Assembly (NCBI RefSeq): GCF_042681025.1
Contig: NZ_JBHUER010000001.1
Span: forward strand, 1-64,000
DNA from: Methylopila henanensis
GTDB lineage: Bacteria > Pseudomonadota > Alphaproteobacteria > Rhizobiales > Methylopilaceae
Length of the DNA: 64,000 nt
Reading direction: 5' to 3'
In this document: positions 36,673-45,836 of the stretch, in pieces
Layout of the letters: every line of letters starts with the position of its first letter
Position numbering within the stretch: position 1 is the first letter of the stretch
Notes under the pieces: model-generated
The model's database searches: none
The model's input: only the letters and a program-made list of their open reading frames with translations
What the model was told of the DNA's origin: nothing
Translations under genes and position numbers: made by a program

Positions 36673-37632
36673 TCAGCCGCGGAACGACTTCTCCACCAGC
36701 TCCGGCACGAAGGCGCCGGCGCTGAAGCTCTTGCCGGTGGAGAGCGCGGTCACGGTCACGACGGCCGGCGAGAACAGGCCGGCGTCGCAGGCGTAGAAGT
36801 CGAAATTGTAGCCCGCGAAGATCTCGCCGAACGGACGGCCGTGGTCACGCGAGGTCGAGGAGGGCAGGCCCTTCGCGAGCTGCTCGGCCTCGTCCTCGGG
36901 GCCTTCCACATAGAGCGTGATCTCGCCGCCGTAGAGCACGGCGTCGTTGGTGCGGCCCATGCCGCCGAGGAAGTCGGCGGCCGGCGGCGCGACCGGCGCC
37001 ACGCCGACGCCGTCGACGATGCGGTCCAGCGGGAAGTGGATGGCGTGCGCCTTGTGCAGCGCGACCTCGAGCACGCGGCCGACCACCTGCACCGAGCCCG
37101 CGAGGCTGGTGGTGGGGGTGAGGATCAGCGTGAGCTTGTCCTCCGCCACGCCGGTCTCCTTCGCGATGAAGGCGATCAGCGAGTCCGGCGGGCGCTTGTC
37201 GGTCTCCAGCACCAGCGCGGCGCTGCCGCCCGCGTCCTTGTAGCCGAGCTCGCCGAACAGCTCCTCCTTGGCCCACAGCGCGCGCGCCGGGCCGGAGCCG
37301 AGCGCGAAGAAGTCGCCTTCCGACAGGCTCCAGCCGGCGTACTGGCTGCCGAGGCAGGCGATGACCGGGTCGGCGGTGGTGATCTGGATCGCCGTCTGCC
37401 AGCGCGGGAAGCGGAGGTCGGGGACGAAGCGCGCGGTTCCGAGGCCGCCGAGGCAGATCTCGGTGATGCGGCGGCCGGCTTCGAGCCCGCCGCGCACGTC
37501 GATGCCGGCGTCGACGATGGTCGCGCCGGTCGCGGTGCGCTCGATCCCGAGCCGCAGAATCTGCGCGTCGGCGATCAGGGACTCGACGAGAGGAGCCGAG
37601 AGCGCGCTCACGCTCGGGCGGGACTGGGTCAT
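36673..37632 (-). CDS. mch: Methenyltetrahydromethanopterin cyclohydrolase
   Basis: Mch hydrolyses methenyl-H4MPT to formyl-H4MPT in the formaldehyde oxidation pathway. The 319-residue protein has family segments GGLEAGRRITEICLGGLG, TADPVIACLGSQYAGW, FFALGSGPARAL and GEIFAGYNFDFYACDAGLFSPA, and is of normal length. ATG at 37632 overlaps the stop of the upstream ATP-grasp gene. Its substrate comes from MtdB (same operon) and its product goes to the Fhc complex encoded divergently. Confidence 0.97.
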   Translation of the reverse strand: MTQSRPSVSALSAPLVESLIADAQILRLGIERTATGATIVDAGIDVRGGLEAGRRITEICLGGLGTARFVPDLRFPRWQTAIQITTADPVIACLGSQYAGWSLSEGDFFALGSGPARALWAKEELFGELGYKDAGGSAALVLETDKRPPDSLIAFIAKETGVAEDKLTLILTPTTSLAGSVQVVGRVLEVALHKAHAIHFPLDRIVDGVGVAPVAPPAADFLGGMGRTNDAVLYGGEITLYVEGPEDEAEQLAKGLPSSTSRDHGRPFGEIFAGYNFDFYACDAGLFSPAVVTVTALSTGKSFSAGAFVPELVEKSFRG

Positions 37633-38837
37633 GCGGGCACCGTGGGTTCGAGATCCTGGAATGCGGAATCTTGGGGTTCGGGGGCCGCCTTGCCGCGGAC
37701 GGAAGGCAGCGCGGCGAGCAGGGCGAGGCGCCGGCGTTCGACAAGCGCCCGGGCGGCTTCGGGCGTCGCCGCCGCCGCGAGCGCGGTGCAGACCGGCGCG
37801 CCGCGCGGAATGAGGTCCTGCGAGGCGGGCCAGTCCGCCGTCCACGCCGGCCGGGAGACGCCGGCCGTCGTGGTCGCATGCGGCGCATAGACGACGGCGG
37901 CGGCGCGCGCGTCAACGGGACGAGGCGCCGCGTCCGGAAGCCGTCCGTCGCAGGCGGTGAGATGGGCGGCGAGCAGCGAGGGCGACGGCGCGTGGTCGAA
38001 CAGGTCGAGCGTGGCGCCCGGCCGCGGGTTGATCTCGATCAGCGCGAAACCCGCCTCGTCCGCGCCGGTCGCGATCATGTCGGCGCTTGCGAGGCCGACG
38101 AGGCCGGAGGCCGCCACGAGCCGGTCGAGCATGGCCGCGACCGCCTGTTCGCGCTCGGGCGGAAGGACGAGCGGGCCGACGGCCCCGCCGTAGCGGAACG
38201 GGGCGGCGGGCGTCGGATCGGCCCATTGCGCGGAGAAGGCGACGACGCGCGCGCGCCGTCCGTCGGCGAGGAACAGCGCCGAGAACGGCGATCCCGCCAC
38301 ACGGGCCTGCGCGTAGCGCCCCCGGACGGCGCGTCCGTCGACGCTACGGATGTGGGCGCCGCCCGATCCGCCGACGCGCTTCGAGAGCCAGCCGGGGGGG
38401 AGGTTAGCAAGGTCGCGGATGTCGGCGACGTCGGGATGCGCGACGCCGAGGCTCCGGAGCAGCGCGGCGAAGGCGAACGGGTCCTTGAGCCGGCGCACCG
38501 TCTCGGGCGCCGCGCCGCGGATGGGATGGCGGCGGCCGACCGCGGCCATCAGCCCGGTCGCGTCCTCGAAGCCTGCGCCGAACACCACCGGCAGGCCCGC
38601 GGGCGCATGGGCTTCAAGCGCGGCCATCAGCGCGGCCGGATCGAGGCCGACCCCGCGCCGGCGCGGACGCACGCGGACGACGCAGGCCGCGTGCTCGCGC
38701 GTGTCTGCGTCCGCGAACAGGTCGAGCGCGAGCGCCGCGAGGCCGGCCCGCCGGGCGGAGCGCGCGAGCGCGCGCGTCGACAGCCCGATCAGGGCGACGC
38801 CGAACGGCTTACGCCGCGAGCTTGCGGGCGAGCTCAT
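37629..38837 (-). CDS. ATP-grasp protein of the mtdB-mch operon
   Basis: The 402-residue protein has an N-terminal PreATP-grasp-like part (GVALIGLSTRALARSARRAG) and an ATP-grasp core with GWLSKRVGGSGGAHIR and the metal-binding FALIEINPRPGATLDLFD. The C-terminal 100 residues are specific to this group. Homologues lie beside mtdB and mch in many H4MPT methylotrophs, so a role in H4MPT or methylofuran assembly is likely, substrate unknown. It overlaps mtdB by 29 bp and mch by 4 bp. Confidence 0.75.
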   Translation of the reverse strand: MSSPASSRRKPFGVALIGLSTRALARSARRAGLAALALDLFADADTREHAACVVRVRPRRRGVGLDPAALMAALEAHAPAGLPVVFGAGFEDATGLMAAVGRRHPIRGAAPETVRRLKDPFAFAALLRSLGVAHPDVADIRDLANLPPGWLSKRVGGSGGAHIRSVDGRAVRGRYAQARVAGSPFSALFLADGRRARVVAFSAQWADPTPAAPFRYGGAVGPLVLPPEREQAVAAMLDRLVAASGLVGLASADMIATGADEAGFALIEINPRPGATLDLFDHAPSPSLLAAHLTACDGRLPDAAPRPVDARAAAVVYAPHATTTAGVSRPAWTADWPASQDLIPRGAPVCTALAAAATPEAARALVERRRLALLAALPSVRGKAAPEPQDSAFQDLEPTVPA

Positions 38838-39702
38838 AGGCCTCGAGGAAGCCGATCCTGAGCGCCGTGTCGGAGGCGCGGATCCGCTTCAGGATCTGGT
38901 GCTGCACCTGATACTTCACCTGTCCGATCACGAGCGCGCCGATGCCGACGCCATAGGGCAGGGCGACGCCGTCGTCATTGGCGCCGACGCCCGCGATTCC
39001 GGTCGGCGGCACCGCGTTGATGTCGGCCGCCACCAGCAGGCTCGTCGCCGCCTTCAGCACCTCGGTCGAGATCACCTCGACGCCGGCCGAGGCCGCGGTC
39101 AGGATCACCTCGGCGTCGGCGACGAGCGCCTTCTTCTCCTCGTCGTTGGTCGCGACGGCGCAGTTCAGGATGACGCCGAAGCGCTTCTTGAAGTCGATCG
39201 CCTTGACCTCGACGTCCTCGATCACGCGGTGGCTGACGATGGTGACCTCGGCGCCGGCCTGCGCCGCGATCACCGCGGCGATGCCGCCGACGATGCCGGT
39301 GGCGCCGTAGACCTGCACCTTCGCGCCCTTCAGCCCCTCGGGCCGCGTGGCGGCGAGCTTCTTCTCCACCAGCGCGATCATGGCGGCGGCGGTGGTGAAC
39401 GAGCCCGCGGGGTCGGCGAAGATCGAGATCTCGAACGGCGGGAACAGCGCGGAGCCCGCGGCCTTCATCTGGTCAAGCGCGAGGCTCGCGTCCTTGCCGC
39501 CGATGAACAGCACGGTGCGCTTGGCGGCGTCGGGCGAGCGCGAGAACATGGCGTCCTGCGTCAGCGGGACGACGTCCTGCAGGCCCACCTCGACATTCGC
39601 GGAGATGATGTGGAAGCCGGCGTCCACGGCCATGTTCACGTCGAACGGGCTCGTGTGCTTCAGCGGCGTGATCATGTGGAAGATCGGTTCAGCGTCGGAC
39701 AT
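38809..39702 (-). CDS. mtdB: NAD(P)-dependent methylenetetrahydromethanopterin dehydrogenase
   Basis: MtdB oxidises methylene-H4MPT to methenyl-H4MPT. The 297-residue protein has the substrate domain (FDVNMAVDAGFHIISANVEV, GKDASLALDQMKAAG) and a Rossmann domain with VQVYGATGIVGGIAAVIAAQ. It sits with mch, not with serine-cycle genes, which supports MtdB rather than the NADP-specific MtdA. The N-terminal codons overlap the beta-RFAP synthase gene by 14 bp. Confidence 0.93.
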   Translation of the reverse strand: MSDAEPIFHMITPLKHTSPFDVNMAVDAGFHIISANVEVGLQDVVPLTQDAMFSRSPDAAKRTVLFIGGKDASLALDQMKAAGSALFPPFEISIFADPAGSFTTAAAMIALVEKKLAATRPEGLKGAKVQVYGATGIVGGIAAVIAAQAGAEVTIVSHRVIEDVEVKAIDFKKRFGVILNCAVATNDEEKKALVADAEVILTAASAGVEVISTEVLKAATSLLVAADINAVPPTGIAGVGANDDGVALPYGVGIGALVIGQVKYQVQHQILKRIRASDTALRIGFLEAYELARKLAA

Positions 39703-40744
39703 TTGCGTCTCCGGTAAGTGCGAGCCCGTCCGGCGCGGCGGCGGAGCGGAGGGCGATGTCGGCGCCGCGGCTCGCGCCGCGGACGATCTCGAAGGCGAGG
39801 TTCGGGCGGTCGGCGAAGCGGCGGCGCATGGCGGCGGCGAGCTCGGCGGCTTCGCCGGCGTCGCCGAGGATGGCGAAGCCGGTCGGTCCCCAGGAGCTCT
39901 GCCCGACGCCGGGCACGCCGGCCTGTTCGATCGCGGCGAGCGCGTCGGCGACGTCCGGGCTCGTGAAGCGGCCGCCCTGCGCGCGGGCGAAATGGTCGCC
40001 GAGCAGGCGTTGCATCTCGCCGACGGCGCGGCCGAAGGCGTTGGCGTCGCCCTCCGCCGCGGCCGGCAGCGCGCCGAGCGTGGCGAGCCGGCACAGCCGG
40101 TCGGCGAGGCTTTCGGGAAAGGGCGGCAGCGACGCCATCGCGGTCGTCTCGCGCGAGCCGCTGAGGCCGGCGAGCCCGCGGTCGTAGATCAGCAGGATGC
40201 GCCAGCCTGCGGGGATCGGGATGCGTGAGATGATCGGCGGCGGCGCGTCGAGCGCCCCGCGCCCGCCGTCGAGGATGACGCCGCCGCTCTCGAAGGCGCC
40301 GAGGCCGATCGACGAGCGCTGCCCGCGGCCGAGCGCCTCGGCGACCTGCCGGGGCGTCAGGTCGACGCCGCGCAGCCGCGCGAGCCCGACGCCGACCGCG
40401 AGGCCGAGCTGGGTGCCGGAGCCGAGGCCGGAATGGGCGGGCAGGGCCTCGTTGACCGTCACGGCGACGCGGTCGTCGAGCCCGAAGGCGTCCGCGACGG
40501 CGCTAAGCGCCGCCTCGGCGCGGTGCGCGTCGGGCCCCTTGGCCGAGCGCCGCTTCGCCGCTTCGAGCGTCACCACCGTCGCCGGCGAATCGAGCGAGAC
40601 GCCGAGCCCGCCGAAGCGTCGCCCCAGCGCGCCGCCGAGGTCGAGGAAGCCCACATGCAGCCGGCCCGGCGCGCGCACGGTTACGGCGTGCGGCGCCTCG
40701 GCGCCGGGGGGCGGCGGCTGGCTGTGGGGATCGTGTTCGGTCAT
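39689..40744 (-). CDS. Beta-ribofuranosylaminobenzene 5'-phosphate synthase
   Basis: This enzyme condenses PRPP with 4-hydroxybenzoate or p-aminobenzoate to give the first committed H4MPT intermediate. The 351-residue GHMP-like protein has RAPGRLHVGFLDLGGALGRR, the GHMP motif LPAHSGLGSGTQLGLA, and GQSSWGPTGFAILGD near the C-terminus. I start it at ATG 40744 (MTEHDPHS). It is the first gene of the minus-strand operon beta-RFAP synthase-mtdB-ATP-grasp-mch-RimK-citG. Confidence 0.92.
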   Translation of the reverse strand: MTEHDPHSQPPPPGAEAPHAVTVRAPGRLHVGFLDLGGALGRRFGGLGVSLDSPATVVTLEAAKRRSAKGPDAHRAEAALSAVADAFGLDDRVAVTVNEALPAHSGLGSGTQLGLAVGVGLARLRGVDLTPRQVAEALGRGQRSSIGLGAFESGGVILDGGRGALDAPPPIISRIPIPAGWRILLIYDRGLAGLSGSRETTAMASLPPFPESLADRLCRLATLGALPAAAEGDANAFGRAVGEMQRLLGDHFARAQGGRFTSPDVADALAAIEQAGVPGVGQSSWGPTGFAILGDAGEAAELAAAMRRRFADRPNLAFEIVRGASRGADIALRSAAAPDGLALTGDANVRR

Positions 40745-40897
40745 GGCGTTCCGCGCGCACCATAGGGGTCGGAAAAGCCGCACGCCATCCTTGGGGAATG
40801 CGCCAAAAGCCTAGCCGGACGAAACGTCGCGCCGCGTTGCGCGGGGTCAGCCGCCCATGTAACGGTCCCGGTCAAATCAAAACCCCGAGGAGCGCCC
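40745..40897. promoter_or_regulatory. Divergent promoter region of the two C1 operons
   Basis: The 153 bp separate the beta-RFAP synthase operon (minus) from the fhc operon (plus). The GTG at 40898 is served by GAGGAG at 40887-40892. I see no clear sigma-70 boxes or known operator, but both operons must start here. Confidence 0.65.
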
Positions 40898-41269
40898 GTG
40901 GCCGATCCGAAAGCGATCATCCCGGAAGACGAGGTGGCGGCACGCCTCGCCGCCGAGCTGCCGAAATGGCGGCTCGAGGACGGCTGGATTCGCCGTACCT
41001 ACAAGACCAACAGCTGGAAAGGCACGCTGATGGTGATCAACACCGTCGGTCATCTTGCCGAAGCGGCCTGGCATCATCCGGACATCACCGCCTCCTACGC
41101 CTGGGTCGAGGTGCGGCTGATGTCGCACGACGCCAAGGGGATCACCGCCCGCGATTTCGAGCTCGCGGCCAAGATCGAGAGCGTGGTGCAGTGGAAGCCG
41201 TCCGAGGACGACGCGCTCGAAGGCACCCCGCAGACCGACATGCGCTTTTCCTACGTGAAATATGACTGA
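40898..41269 (+). CDS. Pterin-4a-carbinolamine dehydratase-like protein
   Basis: The 123-residue protein (GTG start) has the PCD/DCoH fold: LPKWRLEDGWIRRTYKTNSW, VGHLAEAAWHHPDITASYAWV with the catalytic His-His-Pro triad, and THDAKGITxxD-type VRLMSHDAKGITARDFELA. The usual role is dehydration of 4a-hydroxytetrahydrobiopterin, but no aromatic amino acid hydroxylase is near. It opens the fhc operon and overlaps fhcB by 8 bp. A pterin-related task in H4MPT metabolism is likely, unproven. Confidence 0.88.
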   Translation: MADPKAIIPEDEVAARLAAELPKWRLEDGWIRRTYKTNSWKGTLMVINTVGHLAEAAWHHPDITASYAWVEVRLMSHDAKGITARDFELAAKIESVVQWKPSEDDALEGTPQTDMRFSYVKYD

Positions 41270-42506
41270 CGCCGCCCCGGCTGCGACGACGAGCCAGAAC
41301 GTCGTCTGCCCGTTCTGCGGCCTCGGCTGCGACGACGTCGCGCTCAAGGTCGAGGGCGCCAAGGTCACGCCGGTCGGCGGCTCGTGCGGACGGGGCGCGG
41401 CGCTGTTCGCCCGCTCCGGCGCGCCCGCTCCGGACCCGCGCGTCAACGGCCGCGAGGCGAGCCTCGACGAGGCGATCGCTGCGGCGGCCGAGCTGCTGGC
41501 CGAGGCGCGCTCGCCCGTCCACGCCGGCCTCGCGATCGACGTCGACGGCGTCCGCGCGGTGCTGAAGCTCGCGGCGCGGATCGGCGGCAGCGTCGATCAT
41601 CACGCTTCGGAAGGCCTCGTCCGGAACCTCGCGAGCTCGCAGCGCAAGGGCTGGATCGCGACCACCTTCGCCGAGGTGCGCAACCGCTGCGACGTGCTGG
41701 TGGTGGTCGGGCCCGACCCGGAGAAGGCGTTCCACCGCTTCTACGCCCGCGTCGCGCCGAAGACCGGCCGGTTCTTCGAAGGCCCGCGCCGCGTGATCTT
41801 CCTCGGCGGCGCGCCGGCCGAGGGCTCGCTGGCGCAGCTCGAGGGCTCGACGGTCGAGACCGTCGCCGTGCCGGAGGGCGGCCTGGTCGACGCGCTGTCC
41901 CGGCTCGCGGCGCTGGCCGCCGGCGGTTCGCCGCTGAAGGGCGAGCCGGACCTCGCGCCGCTCGTGGACACGCTGAAGGCCGCGAAATACGCGGTGCTGG
42001 CCTGGAGCGCCTCGTCGCTCGACGCTGACGCCGACCTCGTGATCGAGCGTGCCGTCGCCGTGGTCGATGCGCTCAACGTCGAGGGCCGCGCCGCCTGCCT
42101 GCCGCTGTCGGGCAAGGACAACCTCACCGGCGCCTACCACGCCACGCTCTGGAACATCGGCTTCCCGCTCCGGGTCGGCTTCCGCGGCGGCGTCGCGGAT
42201 CACGACCAGCGCGCCTACGCCACCGAGACGGCGGTCAAGACCGCGGACGTGGTGGTCTGGACGCAGGCCTTCCGCCCCGACGCGCCGCCGGAGAGCGAGG
42301 CGCGCCTGATCGCGCTCGCCCATCCCGACACCGAGTTCGAGCGGGAGCCGGACGTGTTCATCCCCGTGGGCCAGCCGGGCCTCGACCATGCGGGCCTCGC
42401 CTTCCGCGCGGATTCGGTCGTCGGCCTGCCGCTCGGGAAACACCGCGACGCCGGCCTGCCGAGCGTCGCCGACGTCCTCGCGCGCATTCTGGAGCGCCTT
42501 CCATGA
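41262..42506 (+). CDS. fhcB: Formyltransferase/hydrolase complex subunit B
   Basis: FhcB is the homologue of the tungsten/molybdenum subunit FwdB/FmdB of archaeal formylmethanofuran dehydrogenase. In bacteria it lacks redox function. The 414-residue protein retains the N-terminal Cys cluster CPFCGLGC but is shorter than the archaeal enzyme-forming version. FhcABCD moves the formyl group from H4MPT to methylofuran and hydrolyses it to formate. It overlaps fhcA by 4 bp. Confidence 0.94.
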   Translation: MTDAAPAATTSQNVVCPFCGLGCDDVALKVEGAKVTPVGGSCGRGAALFARSGAPAPDPRVNGREASLDEAIAAAAELLAEARSPVHAGLAIDVDGVRAVLKLAARIGGSVDHHASEGLVRNLASSQRKGWIATTFAEVRNRCDVLVVVGPDPEKAFHRFYARVAPKTGRFFEGPRRVIFLGGAPAEGSLAQLEGSTVETVAVPEGGLVDALSRLAALAAGGSPLKGEPDLAPLVDTLKAAKYAVLAWSASSLDADADLVIERAVAVVDALNVEGRAACLPLSGKDNLTGAYHATLWNIGFPLRVGFRGGVADHDQRAYATETAVKTADVVVWTQAFRPDAPPESEARLIALAHPDTEFEREPDVFIPVGQPGLDHAGLAFRADSVVGLPLGKHRDAGLPSVADVLARILERLP

Positions 42507-44161
42507 GCGCGGTGCGCATCACCAACGGCAAGGTCGTCGATCCCGCGAACGCGGAGACCGGCGTCGTCCGCGACGTCGTCATCCGTGACGGCCGCGTGGT
42601 CGACGCCGCGGCGGCCGAGGGCGTGACAGAGACGATCGACGCCAAGGGCGGCGTCGTCATGGCCGGCGCGATCGACATCCACAGCCACATCGCCGGCGGC
42701 AAGTCGAACCTCGCCCGCCTGCTGATGGTGGAGGAGCAGAGCGCCAACCGCGAGCCAGAAGGCCCGTTCTGCGGCTGCGGCGGCGGCCTCGGCACCATGA
42801 CCGCGCACGCCATCGGCTGCCGCTACGCCGAGATGGGCTACACCGCCGTGTTCGAGCCGGCGGTGGTGGCCGCGAACGCGCGCCACATGCACGCCGAGAT
42901 GAAGGACATCCCGTTCCTCGACACCGGCGGCTATCTGGTGCTCGGCAACGACGACTTCCTGCTGGACCTGATCGCGAGCGGGGCGGGGCAGTCGGCGGTC
43001 AACGACTACGTCGCCTGGATGCTGGCGGCGACGAAGACCTTCGCCATCAAGATCGTCAATCCGGGCGGCATCAACGCGTTCAAGTTCAACGCGCGCAAGC
43101 TCGACCTCGACGAGAAGAACCCGCATTACGAGCTGACGCCGCGCAAGATCCTGACGACGCTGATCGACGCCGTCACCGAGCTCGGCCTGTCGCATCCGAT
43201 CCACCTGCACGGCTGCAACCTCGGCGTCCCTGGCAACGAGGACACCACGCTCGCGACCATCGCGGCGACGGAGGGGCGGCCGCTGCACCTGACGCATGTG
43301 CAGTTCCACTCCTACGGCACGGAAGGCGATCGCAAGTTCTCCTCCGGCGCGGCGAAGATCGCCGAGGCGGTGAACAAGAACCCGAACATCACGGTCGACG
43401 TCGGCCAGGTGATGTTCGGCCAGACGGTCACCGCCTCCGCCGACTTCATGTCCCAGTACCGCAACCGCGGCATCGCCAATCCGAAGCGCTGGATCGGCAT
43501 GGACATGGAGATGGACGCGGCCTGCGGCGTGGTGCCGTTCGCCTACAAGGACAAGTCCTTCGTCAACGCGCTGCAATGGGCGATCGGGCTGGAGCTGTTC
43601 CTCCTGATCGAGGACCCCTGGCGCGTGTTCCTCACCACAGACCATCCCAACGGCGCGCCCTTCACCACCTATCCGCACCTGATCCGGCTGCTGATGGACA
43701 AGGCGTTCCGCGACGAGCAGTTCGCCAAGCTGCCGAAGGCGGTGCGGAAGCACTCGATCGTCGGCGAGCTCACCCGCGAGTACACGCTCGAGGAGATGGC
43801 GATCGTGACCCGCGCGGCGCCGGCCAAGATTCTCGGCTTCAAGGACCGCGGCCATCTCGGCGCCGGCGCGGTCGGCGACGCGGTGATCTACGCCGAGGCG
43901 AGCGACTACGAGGCGATGTTCGCCACCCCCGCCTATGTGCTGAAGAACGGCGAGGTGATCGTGAAGGACGGCGAGATCGCGGGCCTCGCCTACGGCCAGA
44001 CCCACCAGGTCGCGCCGGACTACGACAAGGGCATCGAGACGAAGCTCGACCGCTGGTTCGACGAGGCGGTCGGCTATAAGGCCTCGACCTTCAAGCTGTC
44101 CGATTCCGAGATCCGCGACGGGCAGGGCGCCGTGGCGCACGCGACGACGAGGGCGTCATGA
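42503..44161 (+). CDS. fhcA: Formyltransferase/hydrolase complex subunit A
   Basis: FhcA is the amidohydrolase-like subunit that hydrolyses formyl-methylofuran to formate. The 552-residue protein has the metal-binding AIDIHSHIAGGK motif, further ligands in HLHGCNLGVPGNED and LTHVQFHSYGT, and DHPNGAPFTTYPHLI. In Methylorubrum, FhcA holds the polyglutamate methylofuran as a prosthetic group. Overlaps fhcB and fhcD by 4 bp each, so the four subunits are translationally coupled. Confidence 0.96.
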   Translation: MSAVRITNGKVVDPANAETGVVRDVVIRDGRVVDAAAAEGVTETIDAKGGVVMAGAIDIHSHIAGGKSNLARLLMVEEQSANREPEGPFCGCGGGLGTMTAHAIGCRYAEMGYTAVFEPAVVAANARHMHAEMKDIPFLDTGGYLVLGNDDFLLDLIASGAGQSAVNDYVAWMLAATKTFAIKIVNPGGINAFKFNARKLDLDEKNPHYELTPRKILTTLIDAVTELGLSHPIHLHGCNLGVPGNEDTTLATIAATEGRPLHLTHVQFHSYGTEGDRKFSSGAAKIAEAVNKNPNITVDVGQVMFGQTVTASADFMSQYRNRGIANPKRWIGMDMEMDAACGVVPFAYKDKSFVNALQWAIGLELFLLIEDPWRVFLTTDHPNGAPFTTYPHLIRLLMDKAFRDEQFAKLPKAVRKHSIVGELTREYTLEEMAIVTRAAPAKILGFKDRGHLGAGAVGDAVIYAEASDYEAMFATPAYVLKNGEVIVKDGEIAGLAYGQTHQVAPDYDKGIETKLDRWFDEAVGYKASTFKLSDSEIRDGQGAVAHATTRAS

Positions 44162-45054
44162 TCCTGAACGGCGTCGAGATCCGCGACAGCTTCGCGGAAG
44201 CCTTCCCCATGGTCGGCACGCGGCTGATCATCACCGCCGACACGGCGAAGTGGGCCATGATCGCGGCGAAGACCATGACGGGCTTCGCCACCTCCGTGAT
44301 CGGCTGCGGCTGCGAGGCGGGCGTCGAGCGCGAGGTTCCGGCCGAGGAGACCCCGGACGGTCGTCCGGGCGTGGCCGTGCTGATCTTCGCGATGGACATC
44401 AAGGGCCTGAAGTCGGTCGTTCCGAACCGCATCGGCCAGTGCGTGCTGACCTCGCCGACCTCGGCCTGCTACGCCGGCATCGAAGGCGGCGAGCCGATCT
44501 CGATCGGCAAGGCGCTCAAGTATTTCGGCGACGGCTGGCAGATCGCGAAGAAGGTCGGCGATAAGCGCATCTGGCGCGTGCCGGTGATGGAGGGCGAGTT
44601 CGTCTGCGACCACGAGACCGGCTCGGTGTCCGGCGTCGGCGGCGGCAACATCCTAATCCTCGGCGCCTCGCGCCGCGAAGCGCTGGAGGCGGCGGAGGCG
44701 GCGGTCGAGGCCATGAGCAAGGTGCCTGGCAACATCCTGCCCTTCCCGGGCGGCGTGGTGCGCTCCGGCTCCAAGGTCGGCTCGAAGTACAAGGGCATGT
44801 TCGCCTCGACCAACAATTTCTACTGCCCGACGCTGCGGTCCCAGACCGAGACCAAGCTGCCGCCGGAGGTCGCCTCGGTGCAGGAGATCGTGATCGACGG
44901 CGTGAGCTTCGACGCGGTCTCGGCCTGCACCCGCGCCGGCATCGAGGCGGTGGTGAAGCTCGGCCGCGACAAGGGGATCATCGCGATCGACGCCGGCAAC
45001 TACGGCGGCGATCTGGGACCGTTCCACTTCAAGCTGCGGGAGATCATGGCGTGA
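44158..45054 (+). CDS. fhcD: Formylmethanofuran-H4MPT formyltransferase (complex subunit D)
   Basis: FhcD transfers the formyl group between H4MPT and methylofuran. The 298-residue protein has the two-lobed Ftr fold with NGVEIRDSFAEAFPM, ATSVIGCGCEAGVERE, VPNRIGQCVLTSPTSACYAG and NFYCPTLRSQ, all typical. Normal length. It is coupled to both neighbours by 4-bp overlaps. Confidence 0.97.
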   Translation: MILNGVEIRDSFAEAFPMVGTRLIITADTAKWAMIAAKTMTGFATSVIGCGCEAGVEREVPAEETPDGRPGVAVLIFAMDIKGLKSVVPNRIGQCVLTSPTSACYAGIEGGEPISIGKALKYFGDGWQIAKKVGDKRIWRVPVMEGEFVCDHETGSVSGVGGGNILILGASRREALEAAEAAVEAMSKVPGNILPFPGGVVRSGSKVGSKYKGMFASTNNFYCPTLRSQTETKLPPEVASVQEIVIDGVSFDAVSACTRAGIEAVVKLGRDKGIIAIDAGNYGGDLGPFHFKLREIMA

Positions 45055-45836
45055 GCGGGATCGTCCTCACCCCCCGCGGGGCCTTCGAGGCGCGGGTCGA
45101 CCTGACCGGCGCGCTGCCGGGAGCCGATCTCGCAAGCCTGAAGATCGGCTATGGCGGCCAGCGCGTCGCGCTCGTCGAGCTGTTCGAGATCTCGGGCGCG
45201 GCCTCCGGCCGGCTCACCCTCGCCGGCGGCGGGGCCGAGCTCGACAATGTGGCGGCAGGCCTTGCCGAGGGCGAAGTCGTCGTCGAGGGCGACGTCGGCG
45301 CGAGGCTCGCCCAGGGCGCGACCGGCGGCGTGGTCCTCGTCAAGGGATCGGCCGGCGACTACGCCGCGAGCGAGCTCGCGGGCGGCAAGGTCACGGTCGA
45401 GGGCGACGTCGGCGAGCGGCTCGGCGCTGCGAGCGCCGGCGCGCGCCGCGGCATGAGCGGCGGCGTCGTGACGGTCGGCGGCTCCGCCGGCGTCCGCGCG
45501 GCCGAGCGCCAGCGCGGCGGCGTCATCGTCGTCAAGGGCGCTGCGGGCGAGGGCGCCGCGACCGACATGATCGCCGGCACGCTCGCCGTCGGCGGCGCGC
45601 TGGGCGCGAAGGCCGGGCGCGGGATGAAGCGCGGCACGCTGCTGCTGCGTTCGCCCGAGGGCCTCGCCGCGGGCTTCGCGGACGCCGGCGAGCACGACTT
45701 CGTCATGCTGCGCGTGCTGGTCCGCCGCTCCGCCGAACTCGCCGCATTCCTCGGCGCGGACGCGACCAGGGCGCGCCGTTTCGCCGGCGACCTGAACGCG
45801 GGCGGGCAGGGCGAGGCGCTGGTCTTCAGCCGCTGA
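45051..45836 (+). CDS. fhcC: Formyltransferase/hydrolase complex subunit C
   Basis: FhcC is related to FwdC/FmdC and the glutamate synthase C-terminal beta-helix. The 261-residue protein shows repeated beta-helix turns such as GDVGARLAQGATGG, GDVGERLGAASAGA and ARRGMSGGVVTVGGSAG, and serves as a structural subunit. It starts with GTG in the fhcD stop. The last codons overlap by 11 bp the convergent membrane-protein gene, so there is no room for a terminator downstream. Confidence 0.94.
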   Translation: MSGIVLTPRGAFEARVDLTGALPGADLASLKIGYGGQRVALVELFEISGAASGRLTLAGGGAELDNVAAGLAEGEVVVEGDVGARLAQGATGGVVLVKGSAGDYAASELAGGKVTVEGDVGERLGAASAGARRGMSGGVVTVGGSAGVRAAERQRGGVIVVKGAAGEGAATDMIAGTLAVGGALGAKAGRGMKRGTLLLRSPEGLAAGFADAGEHDFVMLRVLVRRSAELAAFLGADATRARRFAGDLNAGGQGEALVFSR

